From positions 1 through 64,000 of the forward strand of contig NZ_NPJG01000038.1 in assembly GCF_002251245.1 (NCBI RefSeq): 64,000 nt of DNA, read 5' to 3'. The stretch is from Prevotella sp. P5-92 (GTDB lineage: Bacteria; Bacteroidota; Bacteroidia; Bacteroidales; Bacteroidaceae). Shown here in pieces: positions 43,957 to 53,836 of the stretch. A model generated the notes under the pieces. That model made no database searches, was not told where the DNA came from, and worked only from the letters and a program-made list of their open reading frames with translations. Each line of letters starts with the position of its first letter. The first letter of the stretch is position 1. A program made the translations under genes and the position numbers.

Positions 43957-45864
43957 CTACAAAGTTTTTGTTTCGCTCAGTCCATCGACATAATCCTTCA
44001 ACTTTCGGTAAAAGGGATGTCGTGTGAGTGTAGAAGCATCGCCGAGGATGATGAGTTTCATGCGGGCGCGTGTGATGGCTACATTCATGCGCCGCAGGTC
44101 GTTGAGGAATCCGATTTGTCCCTGCTCGTTGCTTCTGACGAGAGAGATGACGATGATGTCGCGCTCCTGTCCCTGGAATCCGTCAACGGTATTCACGGAG
44201 ATAATCTTCCTGAGAGGCTTGTAGAAGTCGGTCTTCTTTATCAGCCTGCGCAGATACTGCACCTGTGCGCGATAAGGCGAGATGATGCCCACGTCGATGC
44301 GCTCGTCGATGATGCGCTGTCGTCCTATCCGCACGAAGTATCTTGCCAGGGAGAGCAGTGTCTCGTGAGCCTCGGCTTTGTTGATGCGTCCGAAGTTCTC
44401 GCCCACAAACTCCTCGTGATATTTCCGTTCGGCCGTGTTGTCGGAGTCATCGTCAATCTGTCCGATGTCGATCCACTCGATGGCTTTGTCGAGATCGAGG
44501 ATTCCGCGGTATTTCACTATCGGCGCGGCCTCGACCCTGCCGTGGTAGAACCAGTCGGACGAGAATCGCATGATGTCTTCGTTCATGCGGTACTGCATGG
44601 TGAGCAGCGTCACCGCCTCGGGCTTGTTGTCAACGATGCGCTGCATGAGCGTCTTGTCGAGTCCTCCCTTCATGGCGGCGATGCTCTTTATGGTGGGAGG
44701 CAGCTGGCAGTGGTCGCCGGCAAGAATGACTCGCGACGCACGGCGTATGGGAATCCAGCAGGCGGCCTCCAGAGCCTGTGCCGCCTCGTCGATAAACAGC
44801 GTGCCGAACTTCATGCCGTCGAGCAGTCGGTTGGCGCTGCCCACGAGGGTGGAAGCGATGACGCGTGCCTCGCCGAAGAGCTGGTTGCGTATTCTCAGTT
44901 CGAGTTCAATCTCCCGTTCCTTGAGTCGTTCCATCTTCTGGTGGAAGCTATGGTCGCCACGCTTGCGGTTGGCACACAGTTGGCGGATCGTCTTGCGTAT
45001 GGCCCAGAGCTGCGGATAGTCAGGATGCGCCTCAAACCGGCGTTCGTAGGTGAAAGAGAGCATCTTGTCGTTGACCCTTGTCGGGTTGCCGATGCGCAAG
45101 ACGTTGACGCCTCGGTCAACGAGTTTCTCCGATATCCAGTCAACGGCCATATTGCTTTGCGCACAAACCAGCACTTGGTTTTCCCTTCTCAGAGTCTCGT
45201 ATATGGCCTCCACGAGCGTGGTGGTCTTTCCTGTGCCTGGCGGTCCGTGAACCACCGCCACGTCCTTTGCCCACAGCACCTCGTTGACAGCCTTCTCCTG
45301 CGACCTGTTGAGGAACGGGAAGCTGAGAGGAGCGAACGAGAACCTCTCAGCTTGCTGTGCCGAATAGAAGAGGTCGCGCAGATATCCTAATCGTCCTCTC
45401 GCCCCGATAGTACGGTCGAGAGCCTCAAACATCAGTCTGTATGTGGTCTCGTCAAATCCTAATTGCACGTTCAGCGCCTCTGCCGTTTGCAGACCTACGA
45501 TGTCGCTACCGTCAGGCACTGTCGCCACCATGCGGTCACCATCGACATAGCTCACCACTCCATGCAGTGAAAAAGCCTTTCTCTTGTCGCCCTCGGCGAC
45601 TTGGCTGATCCACACCGGCCGTCCGAACTCGAAGTTATGCTCCACATCGTTGTCTTGTGTGCGTATGAGTTCTATCGACAGTTGGTTGAGTGAGTTATAG
45701 TAGCTTCGGCTAAAGCGCACTCCGAGCCACGCATCGCCCCTTTTGGCCAGCCGTTCAAGGCCTTTGGCCTCCATCTGTCGGCGATGTTCCTCCTTATCGA
45801 CATTATATTCTATCTCAAGGAGTATGCGTTGCTGCTGTAGTGCAAGTATAGGCGATTCGGTCAT
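43957..45864 (-). CDS. SF1 helicase of IGHMBP2/UPF1 type
   Basis: 635 residues. Helicase motifs in order: Walker A VVHGPPGTGKTTTLVEAIYE, Walker B TLFIDEAAQALEA, GDHCQLPPTIKS, VNTVDGFQGQERDIIVISLV and MNVAITRARMKLIILGD. The N-terminal 200 residues resemble the 1B/stalk region of IGHMBP2-like helicases. Common in Bacteroidetes as an unspecialised nucleic-acid helicase. Its start overlaps the stop of the GH31 gene by four bases. It is distinct from the large helicase in the island. Confidence 0.9.
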   Translation of the reverse strand: MTESPILALQQQRILLEIEYNVDKEEHRRQMEAKGLERLAKRGDAWLGVRFSRSYYNSLNQLSIELIRTQDNDVEHNFEFGRPVWISQVAEGDKRKAFSLHGVVSYVDGDRMVATVPDGSDIVGLQTAEALNVQLGFDETTYRLMFEALDRTIGARGRLGYLRDLFYSAQQAERFSFAPLSFPFLNRSQEKAVNEVLWAKDVAVVHGPPGTGKTTTLVEAIYETLRRENQVLVCAQSNMAVDWISEKLVDRGVNVLRIGNPTRVNDKMLSFTYERRFEAHPDYPQLWAIRKTIRQLCANRKRGDHSFHQKMERLKEREIELELRIRNQLFGEARVIASTLVGSANRLLDGMKFGTLFIDEAAQALEAACWIPIRRASRVILAGDHCQLPPTIKSIAAMKGGLDKTLMQRIVDNKPEAVTLLTMQYRMNEDIMRFSSDWFYHGRVEAAPIVKYRGILDLDKAIEWIDIGQIDDDSDNTAERKYHEEFVGENFGRINKAEAHETLLSLARYFVRIGRQRIIDERIDVGIISPYRAQVQYLRRLIKKTDFYKPLRKIISVNTVDGFQGQERDIIVISLVRSNEQGQIGFLNDLRRMNVAITRARMKLIILGDASTLTRHPFYRKLKDYVDGLSETKTL

Positions 45865-48185
45865 TTCACAATTTCTATTGCCTCGTCTCCTGGACGATAA
45901 AGTATTCCGCTACACTTCACATTGTCGGCAGAGCGGTAACGTTTCAGTTCTATCTTGTCCCAACGTATCTCGTCGGTGCGCTGTGCAAGAGGGGCGTGAG
46001 GAATGACGCTGCCGTCGCGGACGAGTATCACGCAAGGTATCTTTCCTACGCTTATCTCCCTGTATCCGCCCTCATACACCTTTCCGCTCTGATAGTCAAT
46101 CCACTTTCCGGCAGGAAGGTAGCACATACGCGACTTGCCGCTTTCGAGCAGTGGAGCCACGAGAATCTGCGAGCCAAACATATACTCGTCTTCCACGAGC
46201 CATGCTCCGGGATCGTCGGGGAACTCCACGAGCAGGGCTCGCACCATGGGCAATCCACGCTCAGAACATTCTTTTGCCTGTGCATAGACATAAGGCATGA
46301 GCTTGTATTTCATCTCGGCACTCTCGCGGAAGGCGTCGGTGAGGCCTTTGCTTATGAGCCAGGGCTCGGTAGGTGGCGCTCCATGGGCGCGGCTGTGGCT
46401 TGAGAGGAAGCCGAACGGCAGCCATCGGCGGTAAAGATCTTCGGGGGTCTCGGGGACGAATCCTCCGATGTCGTGACTCCAGAACGAGAAGCCGCTAAGT
46501 CCGAACGACAGTCCGCCCCTCAGGTCGCCGATGAAGCCCGTATTGGTGGTGGCAGCGTCGCCGCCCCAATGCAGTGGATAGCGTTGTGATCCCGCCCATG
46601 CGCTTCTCGCCCAGATGACGCCCTCGTTGTCTTTAGAGTTTTGCTTCACGGCTTCCCACAGGGCCTTGTTGTATCGCAGCGGATAGAGGTTATGCTCGTA
46701 GAGTCCTCCCTTTCCGCTGTGGTAAAATCCGTCGAGCGGTGCAGCCTCGCCGAAGTCGCATTTTATTGCCCCGACGCCCTGCTTCACCAGTCCGGCTATC
46801 TTCTGCTGATACCAGCTGACGGTCTTAGGATTAGAGAGGTCGAGGACGGCATCTTCGTAGGGCGACGAGCCGCATGCGTTCTTCACGGCCATGCCTCCGT
46901 CGAGGAGTTCGCCGAAGAATTTGTTCTTGGGAGTGAAATACGGCAGCTGCCAGAGACACACATGGAAGCCGTCGCTGCGCATCTTCTTCATCATTGCCAC
47001 GGGGTCGGCAAAGCGGTCGGCGGCAAACTGATAGTCGCACTGCCAGTCAACTCCAAACCATCCTGTGTCGAAGTGTATGACGTCTGACGGAATCTTGTAT
47101 TTGCGGAGGTTGGCGGCAATGCCGAGTCCTTCTTCTTGTGAGAAATAGGTGATACGGCTCATCCATGTGCCGAAGGTCCATAGTGGCAGCATGGGACTCT
47201 TGCCTGTGATTTCAGTATATTCATAGAGGATGTCTTTTGGCTCACCAAAGAAGACGAAGAAGTCCATCTTCTCGTCGGCCATATACAGACTCTGCGTGCC
47301 TATATAGCTCTTGCCGAAGTCGGCGGTGACGGGAGCCGAGGTGTGCATGAAGACGCCATAGCCTCGGTTGCTGAAATAGAAGGGCACGGGTTTGTACATG
47401 CCAGGAGTCTCGGGTCCTTGCGGGTCGGTGACGAAGAGCTGCACTTTCTGTCCCACCTTGTTGAGCGAGGTGAACGACTCTCCACACCCGTATATCCTTT
47501 CCTGTGGTGCGAGCGAGAAGACGGGGTTGATGCTCCTGGAGTTGTCGGAGCCACGCTTTATGAAGTTAAACGGCAGAATCTTCACCTGTGTGGAGTCGTT
47601 GTCGGCGAGTGTGCGTGTCTCGGTGAGCTTGCGTCCGTTTATGTCTTTCAGGACGATGCGCCATGGATATTTCTGTATCTCTATGGTGCCGTAAGGCGAG
47701 GAGTAGCTCACGGTGGCCGCGGTCTGCTTCATCTTCCACGACGTGTCGCCACTCTTAGGCACTGCGGCAAACATGATGTCGTCGGCATCGTTGTCGCGTG
47801 GCTCTATGGGTGTGGTGAGCATGGTGATGCGCACGGTGCGCGGACTGACAAACCGTAGTTGGAATTTCAGTTCGGGCGCATTGTCGTAGGCCGTCTCAGG
47901 GAAGTCGAGCATGTGTTGTTTCTGCGGCCAGAAGCCGTTGGTGTTGAATGCCTGTCGCGGTGCTATGCGATAGCGTTCCCATTTCACCTTTCCCTCGCCT
48001 TTCGCTGTATCGAAGCTGGCGAGGCTGTCGGCAAAGAAGTAGGTGTTGGCAAGGTCGCTGAAGTCGGCCGACACGTCCTTGGGTTGGTTCATGAGGTATG
48101 AGATGCCCTCGTTTGTCTTGATTTGTGCATTCGTGCAAAGTGCTGTTCCCAACAGCACTGCCGCTATGATTGTCGTCTTGGTCAT
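45861..48185 (-). CDS. Glycoside hydrolase family 31 enzyme
   Basis: 774 residues with a signal peptide (MTKTTIIAAVLLGTALCTNA). It has an N-terminal beta-sandwich (30-250), a GH31 barrel and C-terminal beta domains. The nucleophile is the aspartate in IKCDFGEAAP, and the acid/base region is WSHDIGGFVPET with FWSHDIGG. Additional GH31 blocks are FDTGWFGVDWQCDYQF and RSHSRAHG-type HSRAHGAPPTEPW. It is probably an alpha-xylosidase or alpha-glucosidase working in the periplasm. The tight overlap with a helicase gene is likely coincidental genome packing. Confidence 0.9.
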   Translation of the reverse strand: MTKTTIIAAVLLGTALCTNAQIKTNEGISYLMNQPKDVSADFSDLANTYFFADSLASFDTAKGEGKVKWERYRIAPRQAFNTNGFWPQKQHMLDFPETAYDNAPELKFQLRFVSPRTVRITMLTTPIEPRDNDADDIMFAAVPKSGDTSWKMKQTAATVSYSSPYGTIEIQKYPWRIVLKDINGRKLTETRTLADNDSTQVKILPFNFIKRGSDNSRSINPVFSLAPQERIYGCGESFTSLNKVGQKVQLFVTDPQGPETPGMYKPVPFYFSNRGYGVFMHTSAPVTADFGKSYIGTQSLYMADEKMDFFVFFGEPKDILYEYTEITGKSPMLPLWTFGTWMSRITYFSQEEGLGIAANLRKYKIPSDVIHFDTGWFGVDWQCDYQFAADRFADPVAMMKKMRSDGFHVCLWQLPYFTPKNKFFGELLDGGMAVKNACGSSPYEDAVLDLSNPKTVSWYQQKIAGLVKQGVGAIKCDFGEAAPLDGFYHSGKGGLYEHNLYPLRYNKALWEAVKQNSKDNEGVIWARSAWAGSQRYPLHWGGDAATTNTGFIGDLRGGLSFGLSGFSFWSHDIGGFVPETPEDLYRRWLPFGFLSSHSRAHGAPPTEPWLISKGLTDAFRESAEMKYKLMPYVYAQAKECSERGLPMVRALLVEFPDDPGAWLVEDEYMFGSQILVAPLLESGKSRMCYLPAGKWIDYQSGKVYEGGYREISVGKIPCVILVRDGSVIPHAPLAQRTDEIRWDKIELKRYRSADNVKCSGILYRPGDEAIEIVK

Positions 48186-48214
48186 ATAGCTTAGGTATTA
48201 ATGTCTGTTTCTTA

Positions 48215-49024
48215 CTAACGTTTCTTATATCTCAGCATGCAAACCACTCCCAGTATCACGAACGGGATGCTGAGCAGCTGTCCCATGTCGAGCGGCAGCG
48301 ACGCCTCGAAGGCCTCTTGTATTTCCTTGGTGAACTCGATGAAGAAGCGTGCGGTGAAGATATAAGTCAGACAGAGTCCGAAATAGAATCCCGTCCCCAC
48401 CCGCTCAGGATGTTTCTTATACACGGCAAAGCCAATGAAGAGCAGCAGGAGATAGACGATGGCCTCGTAGAGCTGTCCGGGATGTCGTGGCAACATATCG
48501 ACGCGCTCGAAGACGAAAGCCCACGGGACGTCGGTCACCTTGCCTATTATCTCTGAGTTCATCAGGTTTCCTATGCGTATGAAGAAGGCTGCTATAGGAG
48601 TCGCTATTGCAATGTTGTCAAGCACTGTCCAAAGGCTCAGATTGGTCTTCTTCACATAAAGCAAGAGCGCTATCATCAGTCCTATCGTTCCTCCATGGCT
48701 TGCCAGTCCCTCATATCCGGTGTATTTCCATCCCCCTTCAGGCATGAAATGTATAGGAAGAATCATTTCCACTAAATGCGGGAATGAGGTAAGATAATAG
48801 TCGGGTTGGTAGAAGATGCAGTGGCCGAGTCGTGCTCCTACAAGCACTCCGAAGAAGCAGTAGTAGAACAGGGGCTCGAAGAGTTCTTCTTTTATTCCCT
48901 GCTGCTTATACAGGCGCTTCACTATGAGATAGGCGCCGAGCAGTCCCAAGAGCCAGCATAAGCCATACCATCGCATTCCGAAGATGGTGGTGAGACTTGG
49001 ATTCCAATTGATGTATAGTTCCAT
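48215..49024 (-). CDS. lgt: Prolipoprotein diacylglyceryl transferase
   Basis: 269 residues with seven membrane helices. It transfers diacylglyceryl to the lipobox cysteine of prolipoproteins in the inner membrane. Family blocks: [68 protein letters not shown] (the conserved RxGNFxNxE-type motif) and [10 protein letters not shown]. Length is normal. Confidence 0.95.
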   Translation of the reverse strand: MELYINWNPSLTTIFGMRWYGLCWLLGLLGAYLIVKRLYKQQGIKEELFEPLFYYCFFGVLVGARLGHCIFYQPDYYLTSFPHLVEMILPIHFMPEGGWKYTGYEGLASHGGTIGLMIALLLYVKKTNLSLWTVLDNIAIATPIAAFFIRIGNLMNSEIIGKVTDVPWAFVFERVDMLPRHPGQLYEAIVYLLLLFIGFAVYKKHPERVGTGFYFGLCLTYIFTARFFIEFTKEIQEAFEASLPLDMGQLLSIPFVILGVVCMLRYKKR

Positions 49025-49037
49025 AAATTTTTAATTA

Positions 49038-49056
49038 AGTTGACAAGTTGTCAACT
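49038..49056. repeat. Palindrome AGTTGACAA-G-TTGTCAACT
   Basis: Perfect 9-bp inverted repeat between ychF and lgt. The half-site AAGTTGAC(A/G)AGTTGA recurs twice at 50177-50220. Confidence 0.7.
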
Positions 49057-49060
49057 AATA

Positions 49061-50164
49061 CTAAACATTAAACCTAAAGTGCATGATGTCGCCGTCCTGC
49101 ACAACATAGTCCTTGCCCTCAATGCCGAGCTTTCCAGCCTCGCGCACTGCAGCTTCCGAACCCAACTGAATATAGTCGTCGTATTTTATCACCTCGGCAC
49201 GTATGAATCCCTTCTCAAAGTCGGTGTGTATCACTCCGGCACACTGCGGAGCCTTCCAGCCCTTATGGTATGTCCATGCCTTCACTTCCATCTCGCCTGC
49301 GGTGATGAAGGTCTCGAGATTGAGCAGAGAGTAAGCCTTCTTGATGAGACGGTTGACGCCACTCTCCTCGAGTCCGAGCTCTTCGAGAAACATCTGCTTG
49401 TCTTCATACGACTCGAGTTCAGCAATGTCCTCTTCGGTCTTTGCAGCAATCACCATAGTCTCAGCGCCTTCCTCCTTGGCGAGTTCCTCAATTTTTCTTG
49501 TGAACTCATTGCCGCTCTTTGCGCTCGCCTCATCGACGTTGCACACATAGAGCACCGGCTTGGCGGTGAGCAGAAAGAGGTTGCGTGCAGCATCCTGTTC
49601 TTCTTTTGAGTCGAACTCCACGGTGCGCGCGTTCTTGCCCTGTTCGAGCACGGCCTTATACGCCTCGAGCACTGCTACCTCTATCTTTGCGTCCTTGTTG
49701 TTGCCAATGGCGGCTATCTTCTGTTGTTTCTGCAGACGACTCTCGATGGTCTCGAGGTCTTTGAGCTGGAGTTCGGTATCGATAATCTCCTTGTCGCGCA
49801 CCGGGTCGATGGTGCCGTCAACGTGGGTGATGTTCTCGTCCTCAAAGCATCTGAGCACGTGGATGATGGCATCGGTCTCGCGTATGTTGCCCAGGAACTT
49901 GTTGCCGAGTCCCTCGCCCTTGCTGGCACCTTTGACAAGTCCGGCTATATCCACTATCTCGCATGTCGCTGGCACTATTCGTCCTGGATGCACCAGCTCG
50001 GCGAGTTTAGTGAGTCGTTCGTCGGGCACGGTAATCACGCCCACGTTGGGCTCAATAGTACAAAAGGGGAAGTTTGCCGCTTGTGCCTTTGCACTCGACA
50101 AGCAGTTGAAAAGTGTTGACTTGCCTACGTTGGGCAGTCCTACAATACCACATTTTAAAGCCAT
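49061..50164 (-). CDS. ychF: Redox-regulated GTPase/ATPase YchF
   Basis: 367 residues, the universally conserved OLA1/YchF family. The G1 motif GLPNVGKSTLFNCLSS and G3 DIAGLVKGASKGEGLG are at the N-terminus. A coiled-coil insert (about 130-200) and the C-terminal TGS domain (ETFITAGEMEVKAWTYHKGW) follow. These proteins prefer ATP and bind ribosomes. It is normal in length. Confidence 0.95.
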   Translation of the reverse strand: MALKCGIVGLPNVGKSTLFNCLSSAKAQAANFPFCTIEPNVGVITVPDERLTKLAELVHPGRIVPATCEIVDIAGLVKGASKGEGLGNKFLGNIRETDAIIHVLRCFEDENITHVDGTIDPVRDKEIIDTELQLKDLETIESRLQKQQKIAAIGNNKDAKIEVAVLEAYKAVLEQGKNARTVEFDSKEEQDAARNLFLLTAKPVLYVCNVDEASAKSGNEFTRKIEELAKEEGAETMVIAAKTEEDIAELESYEDKQMFLEELGLEESGVNRLIKKAYSLLNLETFITAGEMEVKAWTYHKGWKAPQCAGVIHTDFEKGFIRAEVIKYDDYIQLGSEAAVREAGKLGIEGKDYVVQDGDIMHFRFNV

Positions 50165-50331
50165 ATATTATTTTTTAAGTTGACGAGTTGATATTTTTTT
50201 AAGTTGACGAGTTGACAAGTAAACAAGTTGCTTGTGACGTTGTCTGTCCCCTTCATATCTTGTCCCCAGGGTCACTCTTATTTCAATATTTCAACCCTAT
50301 AATTTTTCAATCTTTCAATTTTTTCAATATT
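50165..50331. other. Intergenic region with AAGTTGACGAGTTGA and TTTCAAT runs
   Basis: Two copies of TTAAGTTGACGAGTTGA lie near 50176-50216, then GTCTGTCCCC/TTGTCCCC, then seven-fold iteration of TTTCAAT(A/T) at 50280-50345 reaching into the end of sufE. No gene is supported here. Confidence 0.5.
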
Positions 50332-50751
50332 TCAATTTTTCAATCCATACCCCACAGCGTACATCTTTATCTGCTTCATCATGGCGAGCAGACCGTTGCT
50401 GCGTGTGGGACTGAGATGGTCTTTCAGTCCTATCTCGTCGATGAAATACACCTCGGCGTCGATTATCTCCTGCGGAGTATGTCCGCTGAACACCCTTATC
50501 AGCAGGGCCACGATGCCTTTCACTATCAGTGCGTCACTCTCGGCTGAAAACACGAGTTTGCCGTCCACACAGTCGCACTGCAGCCACACACGGCTTTGGC
50601 AGCCGTCGATGAGATTGCTCTCAGTCTTGTACTTCTCGTCGAGCGGAGCCTGCTCGTTGCCGAGGTCTATAAGCAACTGGTATTTATCCATCCAGTCGTC
50701 GAAACCACCAAACTCCTCGATGATCTCGTCTTGTGCTTCATTTATTGTCAT
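50332..50751 (-). CDS. sufE: SufE family cysteine desulfuration protein
   Basis: 139 residues. SufE accepts sulfur from the desulfurase SufS for Fe-S cluster assembly. The conserved cysteine is in NLIDGCQSRVWL (C51), with FDDWMDKYQLLIDLGNEQAP before it and SDALIVKGIVALLIRVFSGH after it. It begins 14 bases inside the end of the U32 peptidase gene, so both are co-transcribed. Confidence 0.92.
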   Translation of the reverse strand: MTINEAQDEIIEEFGGFDDWMDKYQLLIDLGNEQAPLDEKYKTESNLIDGCQSRVWLQCDCVDGKLVFSAESDALIVKGIVALLIRVFSGHTPQEIIDAEVYFIDEIGLKDHLSPTRSNGLLAMMKQIKMYAVGYGLKN

Positions 50752-52003
50752 TGTCGTTGTCAGTTTTTACAAGTTTAAAAAGTTTGTCGCTCGGGCGTAT
50801 CTTTCCAGGCACAGGTATCGACACATGCGTGCCCTTGGGCGCCGTCTCCACGGGTTCGAGTTCGAGGCGAATCTCTGTGGCATCAATATACATCACGCCC
50901 GTTGTGGGACCCGTGACGAGCAGTTTGTCGCCCAACTTGAAGTCGGCTGCATCCACGGTAAACTCAGCCACTCCGAGCTTGCTGAAATATTTCACTCCGC
51001 GACCTATATACACCTTTCTCTCCGTGGCACACGAGCCGTAGTGCTTGTTCCATTCGCCCATGAGCTGCCCCTGATAGTAGCCGTCCCAGAACCCACGGTT
51101 GAACACCGTGGCGAGACGCTCGTCCCACTGGTCTTTCTTCTCTTCGGTAAACGAGCCGTCAATCACACTCTGGATGGCCTCCTTATAGCATTTCACCACG
51201 GTATATACATACTCAGGTCCGCGGGCACGTCCTTCAATCTTAAACACCCTCACGCCGGCGTTCATCAGGCGGTCGATAAACCGTATGGTCTTGAGGTCTT
51301 TCGGACTCATCACATACTTGTTGTCTATCTCGAGCTCGTTGCCCGTCTCGCGGTCGGTGACGAGATACGACCGGCGGCATATCTGCACACACTCGCCGCG
51401 GTTGGCAGAGCGGCCGGCATTGGCAAGGCTCAGGTAGCATTTCCCGCTTATGGCCATACACAAGGCTCCATGACAAAACATCTCTATCCTTATGCGCTTG
51501 CCGCCGGGTCCGCAGATGTCTTGCTCCTCGGCCAGGCGGAATATCTCCGCCACCTGTTCCATATTCAGCTCCCGGGCCAGAACCACCACGTCGGCAAACT
51601 GAGCATAGAACCTCAGCGCCTCGATGTTGCTTATGTTGAGCTGTGTGGAAAGATGCACCTCCTGTCCCACCTGACGGCAGTAGGTCATCACTGCCACGTC
51701 GCTGGCGATGACCGCCGTGATGCCTGCCTCGTGTGCAGCATCGACTATCTCACGCATCAGCGGGATATCCTCGCCATAGATGATGGTATTGACCGTGAGA
51801 TACGATTTCATGCCGTGCTCTTGGCATGTGGCAGCTATCTCGCGAAGGTCGTCGATGGTGAAGGTGGAAGCTGAGTGGGCTCTCATGTTCAGGCGCTCAA
51901 TGCCGAAGTATATCGAGTCGGCACCGGCCTGTATGGCAGCCTGCAGACATTCCCTCGACCCCACCGGAGCCATTATCTCATATTCGTTTCTGTCGTTGTT
52001 CAT
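50738..52003 (-). CDS. U32 family peptidase-like protein
   Basis: 421 residues. The U32 family includes TrhP and RlhA, needed for hydroxylation of tRNA/rRNA uridine or cytidine, rather than true peptidases. Blocks: IMAPVGSRECLQAAIQAGAD, YLTVNTIIYGEDIPLM, and the signature EMFCHGALCMAISGKCYLSL with the cysteines typical of an Fe-S protein. The C-terminal beta domain ends RPSDKLFKLVKTD. TrhP-like 5-hydroxyuridine synthesis is the most probable role. Confidence 0.88.
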   Translation of the reverse strand: MNNDRNEYEIMAPVGSRECLQAAIQAGADSIYFGIERLNMRAHSASTFTIDDLREIAATCQEHGMKSYLTVNTIIYGEDIPLMREIVDAAHEAGITAVIASDVAVMTYCRQVGQEVHLSTQLNISNIEALRFYAQFADVVVLARELNMEQVAEIFRLAEEQDICGPGGKRIRIEMFCHGALCMAISGKCYLSLANAGRSANRGECVQICRRSYLVTDRETGNELEIDNKYVMSPKDLKTIRFIDRLMNAGVRVFKIEGRARGPEYVYTVVKCYKEAIQSVIDGSFTEEKKDQWDERLATVFNRGFWDGYYQGQLMGEWNKHYGSCATERKVYIGRGVKYFSKLGVAEFTVDAADFKLGDKLLVTGPTTGVMYIDATEIRLELEPVETAPKGTHVSIPVPGKIRPSDKLFKLVKTDNDNDNK

Positions 52004-52694
52004 TAAACCGTATTTTGTCTCTTGTCTTTCAGTATGTTTTGTTCTATCGTAACAACATAGTTGTTCTTAGGGTGCAAAGTTAAGACTTTTTTCCGTAATA
52101 TCCAAGCGATTTATGTTTTTTTACCCATTATCATCGCATTTTTAGCCGAAAGAGACCCCTTATAAGGTGGAAAAGACGGATTTTACCTATGTCTCATTGT
52201 CGGGCCGAAACGCAGCATGCTTTACCCTTAAGCAGTAAAATATTTTCAGCATATCGAGCCACTTCAAAAACAAAATTTTGCCTTTACCATCACTTTATCT
52301 GCAACCTTGTTTTATACCTTCATAACTACCCCGAAAAATTTCTTTAGTTAGAGAAAAATATTTCTCCAGTTAGAGAAAAATTTCACGGTCTAAAATCATA
52401 CTGTCTTATTATTTAGCTGTTAAAAAAGACAGAAAATTTAAACAGTTAAACAGTTAAACAGTTATTTTTTAGACTGTCCCTTTTTGTCAAAAAAATACTT
52501 ATATTATATATTTATATATAATATAAAGAAAAAATGAGAAAACAAGATGATGACCGTATAATATAACTGTTTAACTGTTTAACTGTTTTTTTGTCTGAGA
52601 TGTGCAAGAAGTATATCATCAGGCAAGTAGGCGATAAAACTGAAAATAAGAATTAAAAAAATTAAAAAGTTATCCGCAATCGTGTTTTTTTTAT
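52004..52694. other. Long AT-rich intergenic region before mdh
   Basis: No open frame is supported. Contents: AT-rich stretch; direct repeats of CAGTTAGAGAAAAAT-like sequence at 52345-52385; facing octamer repeats 52441-52587; an ATATTATATATTTATATATA palindrome near 52501-52525; and the mdh promoter. Confidence 0.6.
52441..52587. repeat. Facing (AAACAGTT)n arrays forming a 25-bp inverted repeat
   Basis: The left array 52441-52465 (AACAGTTAAACAGTTAAACA, then GTTAT) is an exact inverse of the right array 52563-52587. Each array is about three 8-bp units, and 97 bases separate them. The spacer contains a TA-rich palindrome. Confidence 0.85.
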
Positions 52695-52702
52695 TACCTT
52701 TG
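52695..52702 (+). promoter_or_regulatory. -7 element of mdh
   Basis: TACCTTTG, 85 bases upstream of the mdh start. Confidence 0.6.
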
Positions 52703-52786
52703 CAGTGGAAAGTGCGAGGCATGCGACTATAGCGACACGCCAGGGCACAGGAAATATGTAGGATAAACTTTTTAAAACATAAGAAA

Positions 52787-53785
52787 ATGGCATTTTTAAC
52801 TAACGACAAATTGGTAATTGTTGGTGCCGGCGGCGCCATCGGTTCTACAATGGTTCAGACAGCTCTCACAATGAAGCTGACTCCAAACGTGTGTCTTTAT
52901 GACGTTTATGCTCCAGGTATGGAGGGTGTGATGGAAGAGATGTTCCACTGCGGTTATGACAGCGTGAACCTCACCGCCACAACCGATGTGGCTGAAGCTT
53001 TCAAGGATGCTAAGTACATCATCTCTTCTGGCGGCGCACCACGTAAGGCTGGTATGACACGCGAAGACCTGCTCGCAGGCAACTGCAAGATTGCCGAGGA
53101 ACTGGGTCAGAACATCAAGAAATACTGCCCTGACGTAAAGCACGTGGTTGTCATCTTCAACCCAGCAGACCTCACTGGTCTGGTAACACTGCTCTACTCT
53201 GGCCTGAAACCTTCACAGGTAACCACTTTAGCAGCCCTCGACTCTACACGTCTGCGCAGCGAGCTCTGCAAGAAGTTTGGCGTGAAGAGCGACGACGTTA
53301 CAGGTTGCCGCACATTCGGTGGACACGGCGAGCAGATGGCTGTATTCGGCAGCAAGGTGAAGATTCAGGGCAAGCCTCTGAGCGAGATTATCGGTACCGA
53401 CGCACTGCCACAGGAAGAGTGGGAGAAGCTCCGCACCGACGTCGTTCAGGGTGGCGCAAAGATCATCCAGCTCCGCGGACGCAGCTCTTGGCAGAGCCCA
53501 GCTTACTGTTCTGTAGAGATGATTCGTGCCGTCATGGGCGGAGAGGCTTTCGCATGGCCTGCAGGTACATACGTGAAGAACGAGAAGTATCAGAACATCA
53601 TGATGGCTATGGACACTACACTCGACACCAACGGCTGTACATACAAGATGCCAGAGGGAACTGCCGAGGAAATGGCCGCTCTCGACGCAAGCTATGCTCA
53701 TCTCTGCAAGATGCGCGACGAACTGGTTACATTGAACATCGTTCCTCCAGTAGAGAAGTGGAACGAAATCAATCCTAACCTGTAA
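52787..53785 (+). CDS. mdh: Malate dehydrogenase
   Basis: 332 residues of the lactate/malate dehydrogenase family. The NAD-binding motif is VIVGAGGAIGSTMVQTALTM, and the catalytic part contains STRLRSELCKKFGV and TFGGHGEQMAVFGSKVK. It interconverts malate and oxaloacetate with NADH in the reductive branch toward succinate typical of Bacteroidales. Codon use is strongly biased to preferred codons, as expected for a highly expressed gene. A strong terminator follows. Confidence 0.93.
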   Translation: MAFLTNDKLVIVGAGGAIGSTMVQTALTMKLTPNVCLYDVYAPGMEGVMEEMFHCGYDSVNLTATTDVAEAFKDAKYIISSGGAPRKAGMTREDLLAGNCKIAEELGQNIKKYCPDVKHVVVIFNPADLTGLVTLLYSGLKPSQVTTLAALDSTRLRSELCKKFGVKSDDVTGCRTFGGHGEQMAVFGSKVKIQGKPLSEIIGTDALPQEEWEKLRTDVVQGGAKIIQLRGRSSWQSPAYCSVEMIRAVMGGEAFAWPAGTYVKNEKYQNIMMAMDTTLDTNGCTYKMPEGTAEEMAALDASYAHLCKMRDELVTLNIVPPVEKWNEINPNL

Positions 53786-53836
53786 AGTTTTTTACTCAGA
53801 ATCTCACTTGTTATTATAATATAATAAGTATAATAA

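Noticed and set aside
43951..45390. 479-codon plus-strand frame
   Set aside because: Antisense to the SF1 helicase, which has all helicase motifs in order.
43957..45864. Second helicase as part of a defence system
   Set aside because: It lies between metabolic genes in the conserved run and has no nuclease domain; it looks like a common Bacteroidetes helicase.
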